A DNA stretch of 64,000 bases. It comes from JBBQER01 sp052148155 (GTDB taxonomy: Bacteria > Actinomycetota > Acidimicrobiia > IMCC26256 > PALSA-610). The stretch lies in assembly GCA_052148155.1 (NCBI GenBank), contig JBKQIY010000233.1, positions 21,205 to 85,204 on the forward strand, in the 5' to 3' direction. The notes under the pieces are model-generated. The model was given only the letters and a program-made list of their open reading frames with translations, was not told the DNA's origin and searched no databases. How positions within the stretch are numbered: position 1 is the stretch's first letter; the number at the start of each line of letters is the position of its first letter. The translations under genes were made by a program, and so were the position numbers. Below, one piece after another: positions 51,462 to 59,501 of the stretch.

Positions 51462-52574
51462 ATGCGCACACGACTCGCCCGTGAGATGGGCCTCGAGTTC
51501 CCGATCTTCGCGTTCAGTCACTGCCGCGACGTGGTCGCCGCGGTCAGCCGCGCGGGTGGCATGGGTGTGTTGGGCGCCCTGTACTTCACACCTGATGAGC
51601 TCGAGATCGAGCTGGCTTGGATCGACGAACATGTCGACGGCAAGCCCTACGGCGTCGATCTTGTCATGCCGGCCAAGGTCGCGCTTCCCGACGGCGTCGA
51701 CGCGGCGAACCTCGAGCACACGCTCGAGGACATGATCACCCAGGAGCACCGCGACTGGGTCGAGAAGGTGCTGGCCGAGTACGACGTGCCGCCCCTTCCC
51801 AAAGATGTCGAGCGCGGTCACCACCTCCTCGGCTGGACCGACGCGACTGCCCGTCCACAGCTCGACGTCGCACTGCAGCACTCGCCGTCATTGCTCGTGA
51901 ATGCGCTCGGGCCCCCGCCGAAAGACATTGTCGACACCGCGCACGAGCACGGCATCAAGGTCGCGGCGCTGGCGAGCAACCTGCAGCACGCGCACAAGCA
52001 CGTGAACATCGGCGTCGATATCGTGGTCGCGCAGGGCACCGAAGCGGGCGGCCATACGGGTGAGATCAGCTCAATGGTCCTGTGGCCAGAGGTGATCGAG
52101 GCCCTGCCCGACACTCCCGTGCTCGCGGCCGGCGGGATCGGCAAGGGTTCACAGATCGCCTCCGCGCTCGCGATGGGTGCGCAGGGCGCGTGGACCGGCT
52201 CGATCTGGCTCACGACAGCCGAGAGCGACATGTCTCCACTCGTGGTCGAGAAGATGCTTGCCGCGCCCTCGTCGCAGACCGTGCGTTCCCGCGCGCTGAG
52301 CGGCAAGCCGGCACGTCAGCTGCGAACCGAATGGACCGACGCCTGGGACCGCGACGACTGCCCCGGCTTCCTTCCCATGCCCATGCAGTTCATGTTGGTT
52401 TCTGACGCGTTGAACCGTATCGGCCGGGCGCAGCGGCGCGAGTTGGTGGGCATGCCGGTCGGGCAGGTCGTGGGCCTGATGAATCATGTGCAGCCGGTGC
52501 GTGATGTGATGCGACAGCTCGTGGAGGAATACGTCGAAGCCGTCGAGCGACTCGACGTCCTCAACGCCGATTGA
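51462..52574 (+). CDS. Nitronate monooxygenase-family flavoprotein
   Basis: A 370-residue FMN TIM-barrel protein. Marks are MRTRLAREMGLEFPIFAFSH, GGMGVLGALYFTPDELEIEL, GVDIVVAQGTEAGGHTGEIS and PVLAAGGIGKGSQIASALAM. It belongs to a longer subgroup (about 370) than IpdC at 6.1-7.2 kb and is common beside acyl-CoA genes in actinobacteria. It starts at ATG 51462 under the KstR-type box. Probably reduces or oxidises a steroid-derived CoA ester; substrate unknown. Confidence 0.83.
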   Translation: MRTRLAREMGLEFPIFAFSHCRDVVAAVSRAGGMGVLGALYFTPDELEIELAWIDEHVDGKPYGVDLVMPAKVALPDGVDAANLEHTLEDMITQEHRDWVEKVLAEYDVPPLPKDVERGHHLLGWTDATARPQLDVALQHSPSLLVNALGPPPKDIVDTAHEHGIKVAALASNLQHAHKHVNIGVDIVVAQGTEAGGHTGEISSMVLWPEVIEALPDTPVLAAGGIGKGSQIASALAMGAQGAWTGSIWLTTAESDMSPLVVEKMLAAPSSQTVRSRALSGKPARQLRTEWTDAWDRDDCPGFLPMPMQFMLVSDALNRIGRAQRRELVGMPVGQVVGLMNHVQPVRDVMRQLVEEYVEAVERLDVLNAD

Positions 52575-52604
52575 CGAGCTGCATCAGCCACTGAGCCCTG
52601 CAAC

Positions 52605-53064
52605 GAGCAGGTACACGACCTCCTCGAGTCCCGTGCACCTCGCGCAGAACAAGCGCGGTCGGGATTCGGCGGCGACGAACCAACTCGGCGCGCCGGGCGA
52701 CCGCTGATCGCGCAGGTGGTCGCCCGATCCGGCACGTTCCTTGACGGCGGTTGCGCGAGCGGTCGTCTGATGGAGTGCCTAACGAGTGGTGCTCGGCCCG
52801 GGGCGTCGCGCTCGAGCCGCACGGTCTCGACAGCACGGAGGAGAGCGTCGAGCTCGCGCGCCGCCGCCTTCCAAAGTGGTCCGACCGAATCCACCCGGCG
52901 ACGCGCCGAACTGGGAGCCGCGCCGCGCGACGACGTTTGTGCGCACCGAACTCACATGCACCCGACTCCGGACAAGCACGCCCTGGTCCGGCATCTGTTC
53001 GATGCCATATCGCATCGCGCGGTCGCCTCATCGTGCACTCCGACCCGACCCGAGCCGCCGATCC
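52605..53064 (+). pseudogene. Decayed SAM-dependent methyltransferase gene
   Basis: The plus strand holds remnants of a class I methyltransferase in shifting frames: EQVHDLLESRAPRAEQARSG and GTFLDGGCASGRLMECL (motif I) in one frame, CSARGVALEPHGLDSTEES, then LARRRLPKWSDRI in a second, NWEPRRATTFVRTEL in a third, HALVRHLFDAISH back in the first, and GRLIVHSDPTR in the second again. This order is that of intact family members (DVGCANG motif, then LDxS, RRLPxW, FVRTEL, GRLI). I count at least four frameshifts and no plausible start codon, so it is a pseudogene. It sits between the flavoprotein and a minus-strand gene. Confidence 0.78.
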
Positions 53065-53198
53065 CGATCCCGATCGACCGCGCCGCTCGCGACGTGGCGT
53101 GAGGCGGTCGACGGATCGACCACCGCGGTCGCGGCCGGCGGCCTGCTCACGTCGGCGGGCTCGATCGACTCCGAGTCAGTTCGTCGAGCCGTCGAGGT

Positions 53199-54089
53199 TC
53201 AGTTTCCGTCCTCGTTCGGGAGGTCCTGCGCAGAGCCACCGGCGAGCGGGCTCCAACCCGTCGTCGGCGCCGCGTCAGCGTCACACATCGAGACATGATC
53301 CATGGTCACGTACGTCGCTCCCGCGGACGGCGACCATCGACCGAAGGCGCAGATCTCGCGGTTGGTGCCCGACACCGCGATCTGGTCGGCGCCAGGCACG
53401 CTCGCGACCGAGATGATCAGGTTCGTGGTCGACGGTTGGTTGGCGGGGACCCACTGGTACTCCGGTTGGGCCGACGCGAGCTGCGTGTCAGTCACCGCCG
53501 CGCCGCTCGGGCCCGCTTCCGACATGATATTTCCGAGCGCGGTGTGGCGCGACGACTCGGCTTCGATTCGCACGATTGCCGACAGGCTGGTCGGTATGCC
53601 GACGAACGGAGGCTGCGGAGCAAGGATCACGGGCTGCGCCGTTTGACGATGATCCCCGTGCTGGATCAGCGAGGACGCGGCGCCGAGCACGCAGACCAAC
53701 ACGACCGCGGCGACCACGACCGATCGTCGATTCAGGCGCGATGGTCGGCCCGACGGTGCGGCGGTGATGACCGGCGCGACACGGGGAAGCATGGTGTCGG
53801 GACCGATGTCGCGGGGTGCCGCACCGGCCAACAGCGCGTCGTCGGGCGCACCGAATCCCGCTTCGGCCGCGCCTCGAGCCGCGGCCCGCGCGCGCGTACC
53901 CGGAAGTGGAGTCGGCGGTGGCGGTGCTGCGAGGGCCAGCGCGCCGATGGTTGTCGCGTGCGGCGCACCAATGGGTGCGGCCGGCGGCGTCGGCGTCGCC
54001 GGCGTCGCAGCCGCGACCGGCGAACCGCAGCGCCTGCATTCGGTCCAGGCGCCAGGCACGAGGTACCCGCAACCCGAGCATCGATTCAT
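53199..54089 (-). CDS. Zinc-ribbon protein with one membrane helix
   Basis: A 296-residue protein with an N-terminal zinc ribbon (MNRCSGCGYLVPGAWTECRR, two CxxC pairs, residues 4-22), a long Ala/Pro-rich linker (PTPPAAPIGAPHATTIGALA), one membrane helix near residue 145 (RSVVVAAVVLVCVLGAASSL) and an external domain of about 125 residues carrying two Cys (NREICAFGRW, VSMCDADAA) that may pair. The architecture resembles zinc-ribbon/TM proteins linked to secretion or pilus-like structures, but no family was recognised. The start ATG 54089 gives the ribbon at the very N-terminus. Confidence 0.7.
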   Translation of the reverse strand: MNRCSGCGYLVPGAWTECRRCGSPVAAATPATPTPPAAPIGAPHATTIGALALAAPPPPTPLPGTRARAAARGAAEAGFGAPDDALLAGAAPRDIGPDTMLPRVAPVITAAPSGRPSRLNRRSVVVAAVVLVCVLGAASSLIQHGDHRQTAQPVILAPQPPFVGIPTSLSAIVRIEAESSRHTALGNIMSEAGPSGAAVTDTQLASAQPEYQWVPANQPSTTNLIISVASVPGADQIAVSGTNREICAFGRWSPSAGATYVTMDHVSMCDADAAPTTGWSPLAGGSAQDLPNEDGN

Positions 54090-54241
54090 GACGCCGCTCC
54101 GACACGCATCCCTTGATGGGATCGGCATGCTCGCCGGCCGACTGGAGTTCGGAGGTTTGGTCGGCAATCCGCATCGGCGGGCGCTCACGGTGCAGGCATC
54201 GGCCCGTGACACCGGGCCGGAGCTCGCACGCCCGACCGTTC

Positions 54242-54892
54242 TTACGGCCCGAAGATCTCGAGTGCCCGCTCGGGGCGGGGCTGCACAAAGAGCCCGTCGG
54301 CCTCGGCAGTGAGGGTCTCGCCGTCCCAGAGCTCGGCCCGCGACATGATGCGCCGGCCCTCCACGCGCTCGAGTGCGGCGCGGAATTGCAACTCATGGAA
54401 CAGCGGCGTCGGCTTGCGGTAATGGATCGTGAGCCGTGCGGTCATGCCTGGATGCCCGGCCGAGATGTTGGCGATGCCGAGGACCTCGTCGAACGCGAGG
54501 GCGATCATCCCGCCGTGGACGTGACCGGGCGGGCCTTCGTAGGGTGCGCCGAACGTCCCGTGCGCCTCGATACCCGGCTTGCCGTCCAGCGCGGTTGGGG
54601 AGTCGTCCCACTCGATACGCGGTGCGAGCGGGCTCGCGTGACCGACCACGGGGCTGCGCGGTAGATAGTCGCCGTGATTGCGCGGTCGGTAGCCCGCGCC
54701 GCTGACGCGTCCGGCGCCAAGACGGGCGGCCAACGCTTCGGCACCGGCTGCGACCTCGACCAGCAAGGCAGTGTCGTCGCCTTCGGTGGTCATGACCGCG
54801 TCGATCAGGCCGCGCACGGCTTCTGCGAGGCGTGCACGCTCAGGGGTTGCGAAGTCGGGGGAGTCGGGAAGTCCGGGTGCGGCTTCGGACAT
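54242..54892 (-). CDS. Hotdog-fold acyl-CoA thioesterase (PaaI/4HBT-like)
   Basis: A 216-residue protein with a C-terminal hotdog domain: GPPGHVHGGMIALAFDEVLG is the HGG helix motif of 4HBT thioesterases, then ARLTIHYRKPTPLFHELQFR and RAELWDGETLTAEADGLFVQ. The N-terminal 90 residues are helical. The likely role is hydrolysis of an acyl-CoA, possibly releasing CoA when steroid side-chain intermediates accumulate. It begins three bases after the echA19-like stop and is cotranscribed with it from the KstR-type operator. Confidence 0.84.
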   Translation of the reverse strand: MSEAAPGLPDSPDFATPERARLAEAVRGLIDAVMTTEGDDTALLVEVAAGAEALAARLGAGRVSGAGYRPRNHGDYLPRSPVVGHASPLAPRIEWDDSPTALDGKPGIEAHGTFGAPYEGPPGHVHGGMIALAFDEVLGIANISAGHPGMTARLTIHYRKPTPLFHELQFRAALERVEGRRIMSRAELWDGETLTAEADGLFVQPRPERALEIFGP

Positions 54893-54894
54893 AG

Positions 54895-55707
54895 CTACCT
54901 GCCCCGGTACTCAGGCTCGCGCTTCTCGGCGAAGGCGCGAGGGCCTTCCTGTGCGTCCTCGCTGGCGAAGACCTCCCAGCCGATCTTGTCCTGATGTTGC
55001 ATCGCGTCGTAGTCGCTCATGTGCTCGGTCTCGCGCCACGCCCGCAGGATTGCCATCGTTGACAAGGGCGCGTTCCGTGCAACTTGCCGTGCGACGGCCT
55101 TCGCGACGTCGAGTGCGGCGCCGTCAGGAACGACCCGGCCGATCAGCCCGATCTGCTGTGCCTCGATCGCAGGAATTGCGCGGCACGACAACAAGATGTC
55201 CATCGCCTGCGTGTACGGGATCTGGCGGGGAAGCCGGCACGCCGATCCGCCGAGGGGGAACAGCCCGCGTTTTGCTTCCCACACGCCGAAGATCGCGCTC
55301 TCGCCGGCGACGCGAATATCGGTGCCCTGCAGGATCTCGGTGCCGCCCGCCACCGCGAAGCCCTCGACCGCCGCGATCAGCGGCTTGCTGAGTCGGTAGT
55401 CGCGCAGCAACGCCTTCCAGTGCGGGTTGTTGCCGCGTGCCATCACGCCTTGCACCTTTGCGTCGTCGGAGGGCTGGCCCATCGCGACGAGGTCGGCTCC
55501 AGACGAGAAGTTGCCGCCGGCGCCGGTGAGGATCGCGCAGCGAACCTCTGGTGTCGCGTCGATGTACTCGTAGCCGAGTACAAGCCCGGCGAGCATGTCG
55601 CCCGACAACGCGTTCTTCTTCTCGGGACGGTTCATGGTGAGGATCACGACCGCACCGTCACGTTCGACGGTGCAGTGCTGGGTGGTGATGTCGAGGATCT
55701 CGGTCAC
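54895..55707 (-). CDS. echA19: Enoyl-CoA hydratase, EchA19-like
   Basis: A 270-residue crotonase, similar in wording to Mtb EchA19 (Rv3516), which hydrates steroid side-chain enoyl-CoA. Marks are RPEKKNALSGDM, CAILTGAGGNFSSGADL, SKPLIAAVEGFAVAGGTEIL, QGTDIRVAGESAIFGVWEAK (catalytic Glu in WEAK context) and the ending EGPRAFAEKREPEYRGR. It starts at ATG 55707; the KstR-type box at 55719-55732 is 11 bases upstream. It leads a short operon with the thioesterase gene and is divergent from the acyl-CoA synthetase. Confident on family; the EchA19 name is by similarity. Confidence 0.83.
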   Translation of the reverse strand: MTEILDITTQHCTVERDGAVVILTMNRPEKKNALSGDMLAGLVLGYEYIDATPEVRCAILTGAGGNFSSGADLVAMGQPSDDAKVQGVMARGNNPHWKALLRDYRLSKPLIAAVEGFAVAGGTEILQGTDIRVAGESAIFGVWEAKRGLFPLGGSACRLPRQIPYTQAMDILLSCRAIPAIEAQQIGLIGRVVPDGAALDVAKAVARQVARNAPLSTMAILRAWRETEHMSDYDAMQHQDKIGWEVFASEDAQEGPRAFAEKREPEYRGR

Positions 55708-55718
55708 GGGCGGCAGAG

Positions 55719-55732
55719 TAGAACACGTTCCA
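55719..55732. promoter_or_regulatory. KstR-type operator, echA19 side
   Basis: TAGAACACGTTCCA fits TNNAACNNGTTNNA. It is part of a 21-base arm (55713-55733) that recurs in exact reverse complement at 55780-55800, beside the acyl-CoA synthetase gene. Confidence 0.8.
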
Positions 55733-55780
55733 GGAACACGACGCCTGTGACCCGCCCGCGGCGCCCTTGCTCCGTGAAGC

Positions 55781-55794
55781 TGGAACGTGTTCTA
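55781..55794. promoter_or_regulatory. KstR-type operator, acyl-CoA synthetase side
   Basis: TGGAACGTGTTCTA fits the KstR consensus and is the mirror image of the site at 55719-55732, including six flanking bases; the centres are 62 bases apart. Each copy lies on its own gene's side, as if two promoters were copied by inversion or kept identical by selection. Confidence 0.8.
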
Positions 55795-55858
55795 CTCTGC
55801 GCCGTCGGGCCTGGCAGGCCGGGCCGCGCCGTGAAATCAGGTCCGAAAGGGAGCGCGA

Positions 55859-57403
55859 ATGGGCTTTTGGAAGTACGCGCAGGAAGATCCCAGCTACGTC
55901 GCGATCGTCGATCCCGACGGCACCGAACACGCGGCCGGCGACGTGCTCGGGCGCGCCAACCAGGTGGTGCACGCCCTGCGTGAGCTGGGCCTGCAGCGGG
56001 GCGACACCGTCTCGGCGGTGCTGCCCAACGGCTCGCTCCCGATGCACATCTATCTCGCCGCGCTCCAGGCCGGTTGGTACTACGTCCCGATCAACTACCG
56101 GCTCTCGGCGCCCGAAATCGCATACATCCTCAAAGACGCCGACGCCAAGGCGATCGTGGCCCATGAACGCTTCGCCGATGTGGTGAGCGCGGCGGCCGAA
56201 GAGGCCGGCATTCCGGGCGCCAACCGTCTCGCCCACGGAACGGTCCCCGGGTTTCGTGCATTCAGCGACGCGGTGGACGGCCAGCCGACCTCACTTCCCG
56301 GCAATCGCACGACCGGCGCGGCGATGCACTACACGTCGGGCACGACCGGCAAGCCGAAGGGCGTGAAACGTCCACTCGGCGATCTCGATCCAGATGTCAG
56401 CGCCGAGCTGTTCACCTTCTTGCTGGGCCTGTTCGGCATCACGATGGGCGGCCGGAACGTGCATCTGTGCACGTCGCCCAACTATCACACCGCGGTTACG
56501 ACCTTCGCCGGCAACTCGTTACACATGAAGCACGCGGTCGTATGCATGGACCGGTGGGATCCGGAAGAGGCACTGCGGCTCATTGAACGGTATCGATGTA
56601 CTCACACGCACATGGTTCCGACACAGTTCATTCGCATGCTTCAGCTGCCCGACGAGGTGAGGCAGCGCTACGACGTGTCGTCCATGCGCTGGGCGATCCA
56701 CGCCGCGGCGCCGTGTCCGGTCGACGTGAAACGCAGGATGCTCGACTGGTGGGGTCCGGTGATCTGGGAGTACTACGCGGCGACCGAAGGGGGAGGAACC
56801 ATCGCGCCGCCCGACGAATGGCTCAAGTACCCAGGCACGGTTGGGCGCGTATGGCCGATTGCCGAGCTGAAAGTCACCGACGACGACGGTACCCGCGTCG
56901 GCGTCGGCGAGCCGGGCACGGTGTGGATGAAGATGGGCGCCGGCGACTTCGAATACAAGGGCGACAAGGAGAAGACGTCAAAGTCGCACGACGCCGAAGG
57001 TTTCTTCACCGTCGGCGACATCGGCTATCTCAACGAAGACGGCTATCTGTTCTTGTGCGATCGCAAGTCAGACATGATCATCGCGGGTGGTGTCAACATC
57101 TACCCGGCCGAAATCGAAGGCGCGATCCACGAACATGCGCAGGTCGCCGACGTCGCGGTGTTCGGCATACCCGACGACGACATGGGTGAACAGATCAAAG
57201 CGGTTGTGCAACCGATCGAGGGGGTCGCGGGCGACGACGTGTTGCGTGCCTCGATCGCCGAGCACATCCAGCAGCGGCTCGGAAAGTACAAGTGGCCGCG
57301 CACGATCGACTTTGTCGACGAACTCCCGCGCGAACCGACCGGCAAGCTGTTGAAGCGAACGCTGCGCGACCCGTACTGGGAAGGCCGCGACCGTGCCATT
57401 TGA
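55859..57403 (+). CDS. Acyl-CoA synthetase (AMP-forming)
   Basis: A 514-residue ANL-superfamily ligase. The P-loop is MHYTSGTTGKPKGVKRPLGD (around residue 165), then WEYYAATEGGGTIAPPDEWL, and in the C-terminal domain DRKSDMIIAGGVNIYPAEIE and the catalytic Lys region LPREPTGKLLKRTLRD. It is related to the FadD17/FadD4 type; I cannot tell which Mtb FadD is nearest. With its KstR-type box and the Ltp3/Ltp4 genes downstream it probably activates a steroid side-chain or fatty acid. ATG 55859 follows GAAAGGGAGCG. Confidence 0.87.
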   Translation: MGFWKYAQEDPSYVAIVDPDGTEHAAGDVLGRANQVVHALRELGLQRGDTVSAVLPNGSLPMHIYLAALQAGWYYVPINYRLSAPEIAYILKDADAKAIVAHERFADVVSAAAEEAGIPGANRLAHGTVPGFRAFSDAVDGQPTSLPGNRTTGAAMHYTSGTTGKPKGVKRPLGDLDPDVSAELFTFLLGLFGITMGGRNVHLCTSPNYHTAVTTFAGNSLHMKHAVVCMDRWDPEEALRLIERYRCTHTHMVPTQFIRMLQLPDEVRQRYDVSSMRWAIHAAAPCPVDVKRRMLDWWGPVIWEYYAATEGGGTIAPPDEWLKYPGTVGRVWPIAELKVTDDDGTRVGVGEPGTVWMKMGAGDFEYKGDKEKTSKSHDAEGFFTVGDIGYLNEDGYLFLCDRKSDMIIAGGVNIYPAEIEGAIHEHAQVADVAVFGIPDDDMGEQIKAVVQPIEGVAGDDVLRASIAEHIQQRLGKYKWPRTIDFVDELPREPTGKLLKRTLRDPYWEGRDRAI

Positions 57404-57459
57404 TTGTCTCGTCAGCCGGCCCCGACTGACCAAAACTCCGCTCTGAGCTGGGAGAACGC

Positions 57460-58446
57460 ATGGCCGAGCCGCTCGTCGAGCCGCATGTGCTCGAGTATCC
57501 CGGCGGGTACACCCGTTCGGTGGGGCCCGTCATCGGGCGCTTCCTCACAGGCCTGCGCGACGGTCGCATCGAAGCGGTGCGGCTTGCCGACGGCCGGGTA
57601 CTGGTGCCACCGACCGAGTACGACCCGTCGACCAGCGCCCCGGTCGACGCCGACGGTCCGCAGTGGATCGACGTCGGTCCGCGCGGCACGGTGCAGACCT
57701 TCACGTGGGTCGCGAACCCGCGGGCAGGAAAGCACCCACTGACAAAGCCGTTCGCGTTCGCGCTGATCCGTCCCGACGGCGCCGATACCGCGTTGCTCCA
57801 TGTGGTCGACTGCGGCAGCGCGGATGCGATCAGAATCGGTTCTCGCGTCGCGCCACGCTGGCGCGCCGAACGTACGGGACACATAACCGACATCGAGGCA
57901 TGGGTCCCGCTCGGCGACGGCGAGGAGCCCGAACCGGCCGCTCTGCACGTTCCCGCGCAGGATGAGCAGCCCGTCACGGGCATCACCTCGACAACGCGAC
58001 TCGAATACGAGCTGACCGCAGGGGCGGCGACGGCCCGCTACCTCGAAGGACTGGGCGAAGGCAAGATCATCGGCGCCCGGGCGCCTTCAAGCTCCGACGT
58101 CTACGCCGCGTCGCGTGGCACCGACCCGATCACCGGTGAGGCCACCTCGATCGAGGTCGAAGTGAAGGCCAGCGGCGTGATCACGACCTACTGCGTCGTG
58201 AACATCCCAGGGCTGTCCGAGCTCGCCCCCGAGATCCCGTACGTCTCTGCCCAAATCCTGCTCGACGGTGCGAACAATACCTTCTTCGGTCTGATCCGCG
58301 GCATTGACGTCGACGACGTGCACATGGGAATGCGCGTGAAAGCGAAGTGGGCCGACGAGCTCAAACCTGATCACACGTCGATCCTCTGGTGGGAGCCGAC
58401 CGGCGAGCCCGACGAAACGTACGACCGTTACAAGGACTATCTGTGA
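57460..58446 (+). CDS. Double OB-fold (DUF35) protein, Rv3521-like
   Basis: A 328-residue protein with two DUF35 OB-fold modules (residues about 20-155, VGPVIGRFLTGLRDGRIEAV; and 185-310, TAGAATARYLEGLGEGKIIG). Neither carries the two-CxxC zinc ribbon. It stands where Mtb Rv3521 stands, just before ltp4 and ltp3, and is expected to be a partner of those thiolase-like proteins. Its stop TGA overlaps the next ATG (TGATG). Confidence 0.85.
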   Translation: MAEPLVEPHVLEYPGGYTRSVGPVIGRFLTGLRDGRIEAVRLADGRVLVPPTEYDPSTSAPVDADGPQWIDVGPRGTVQTFTWVANPRAGKHPLTKPFAFALIRPDGADTALLHVVDCGSADAIRIGSRVAPRWRAERTGHITDIEAWVPLGDGEEPEPAALHVPAQDEQPVTGITSTTRLEYELTAGAATARYLEGLGEGKIIGARAPSSSDVYAASRGTDPITGEATSIEVEVKASGVITTYCVVNIPGLSELAPEIPYVSAQILLDGANNTFFGLIRGIDVDDVHMGMRVKAKWADELKPDHTSILWWEPTGEPDETYDRYKDYL

Positions 58447-59501
58447 TGCGAGAAGTCGCGGTTATCTCGTTCGTGCAGTCCGCGGTCGCGCGCGACGCCG
58501 AGCACAACGAAGTCGAGATGCTGGTGCCCACGTTGCACGCCGCGATCACCGAGTCAGGCATCGCGAGGAACGACATCGGGTTCGTATGCTCGGGCAGCCT
58601 CGACTACCTTCAGGGCGGACCGTTCGCGTTCGTGTCGGGCCTCGACGCAGTCGGTGCGTGGCCGCCGATGCGCGAGAGTCACGTCGAGATGGACGCCGCC
58701 TGGGCGATGTACGAGGCGTGGGTCGCGATCCAGACCGGCGAAGTCGACAGCGCGCTCGTATACGGGTTCGGCAAATCGTCGCCCGGAGATCTGCACGAGA
58801 TCATGACACTCCAGTACGACCCGTACTACGTCGCTCCGCTCTGGCCGTCAATGGTCGACGTCTCCGCGATGCAGGCTCGCGCGTATCTCGATGCGAGCGG
58901 CCGACGTGAGGACGAGCTCGCCGAGGTCGCGGCGCGGGCGCAACGCAATGGGCAATCGAACCCGTACGCCGTGCGCGCCGGCGATCTCAATGCCAACCAT
59001 GTGCTGGCGCAGCCAGTCACACACGATCCGTTGCGGGACGCAGACATCGCGCCTATCACCGACGGCACCGCCGCGGTGGTGCTGGCAGCCGGAGAGCTGG
59101 CCCGATCGCGGTGCGAGCGCCCGGCATGGATCCGCGGTCTCGACCACCGCATCGAGGCCCACAGCCTCGGCGTCCGTGACCTCACGACTTCGGAGTCAAC
59201 CAGGGCTGCGGCCGCGGCGGCCGGCGTCGCCGACGGCGACATCGACATCGCCGAACTGCACGCGCAGTTCAGTCATGAGGAGCTGATGCTCGCAGAAGCG
59301 ATCGGATTGACGGGCGACACGGTGATCAATCCGTCGGGCGGACCGCTCGCGTCGAATCCGGTGATGAGCGCAGGATTGATACGGATTGGCGAGGTCGCAC
59401 GACGGATCTGGTCAGGTGAAGCGGGCCGCGGCGTCGCGCACGCCACCTCAGGACCGTGTCTGCAACAAAATCTGGTGTGCGTCTTGGAGAGTGATCACTG
59501 A
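58446..59501 (+). CDS. ltp4: Thiolase-fold lipid-transfer protein, Ltp4-like
   Basis: A 351-residue thiolase-superfamily protein. Where a thiolase has its nucleophile Cys this reads MRESHVEMDAAWAMYEAWVA, with no Cys, as in the steroid side-chain Ltp proteins that catalyse retro-aldol or have no known chemistry. The C-terminal loop VINPSGGPLASNPVMSAGLI is retained. Gene order OB fold-ltp4-ltp3 equals Mtb Rv3521-Rv3522-Rv3523. Overlaps both neighbours by one base (TGATG). Confidence 0.85.
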   Translation: MREVAVISFVQSAVARDAEHNEVEMLVPTLHAAITESGIARNDIGFVCSGSLDYLQGGPFAFVSGLDAVGAWPPMRESHVEMDAAWAMYEAWVAIQTGEVDSALVYGFGKSSPGDLHEIMTLQYDPYYVAPLWPSMVDVSAMQARAYLDASGRREDELAEVAARAQRNGQSNPYAVRAGDLNANHVLAQPVTHDPLRDADIAPITDGTAAVVLAAGELARSRCERPAWIRGLDHRIEAHSLGVRDLTTSESTRAAAAAAGVADGDIDIAELHAQFSHEELMLAEAIGLTGDTVINPSGGPLASNPVMSAGLIRIGEVARRIWSGEAGRGVAHATSGPCLQQNLVCVLESDH

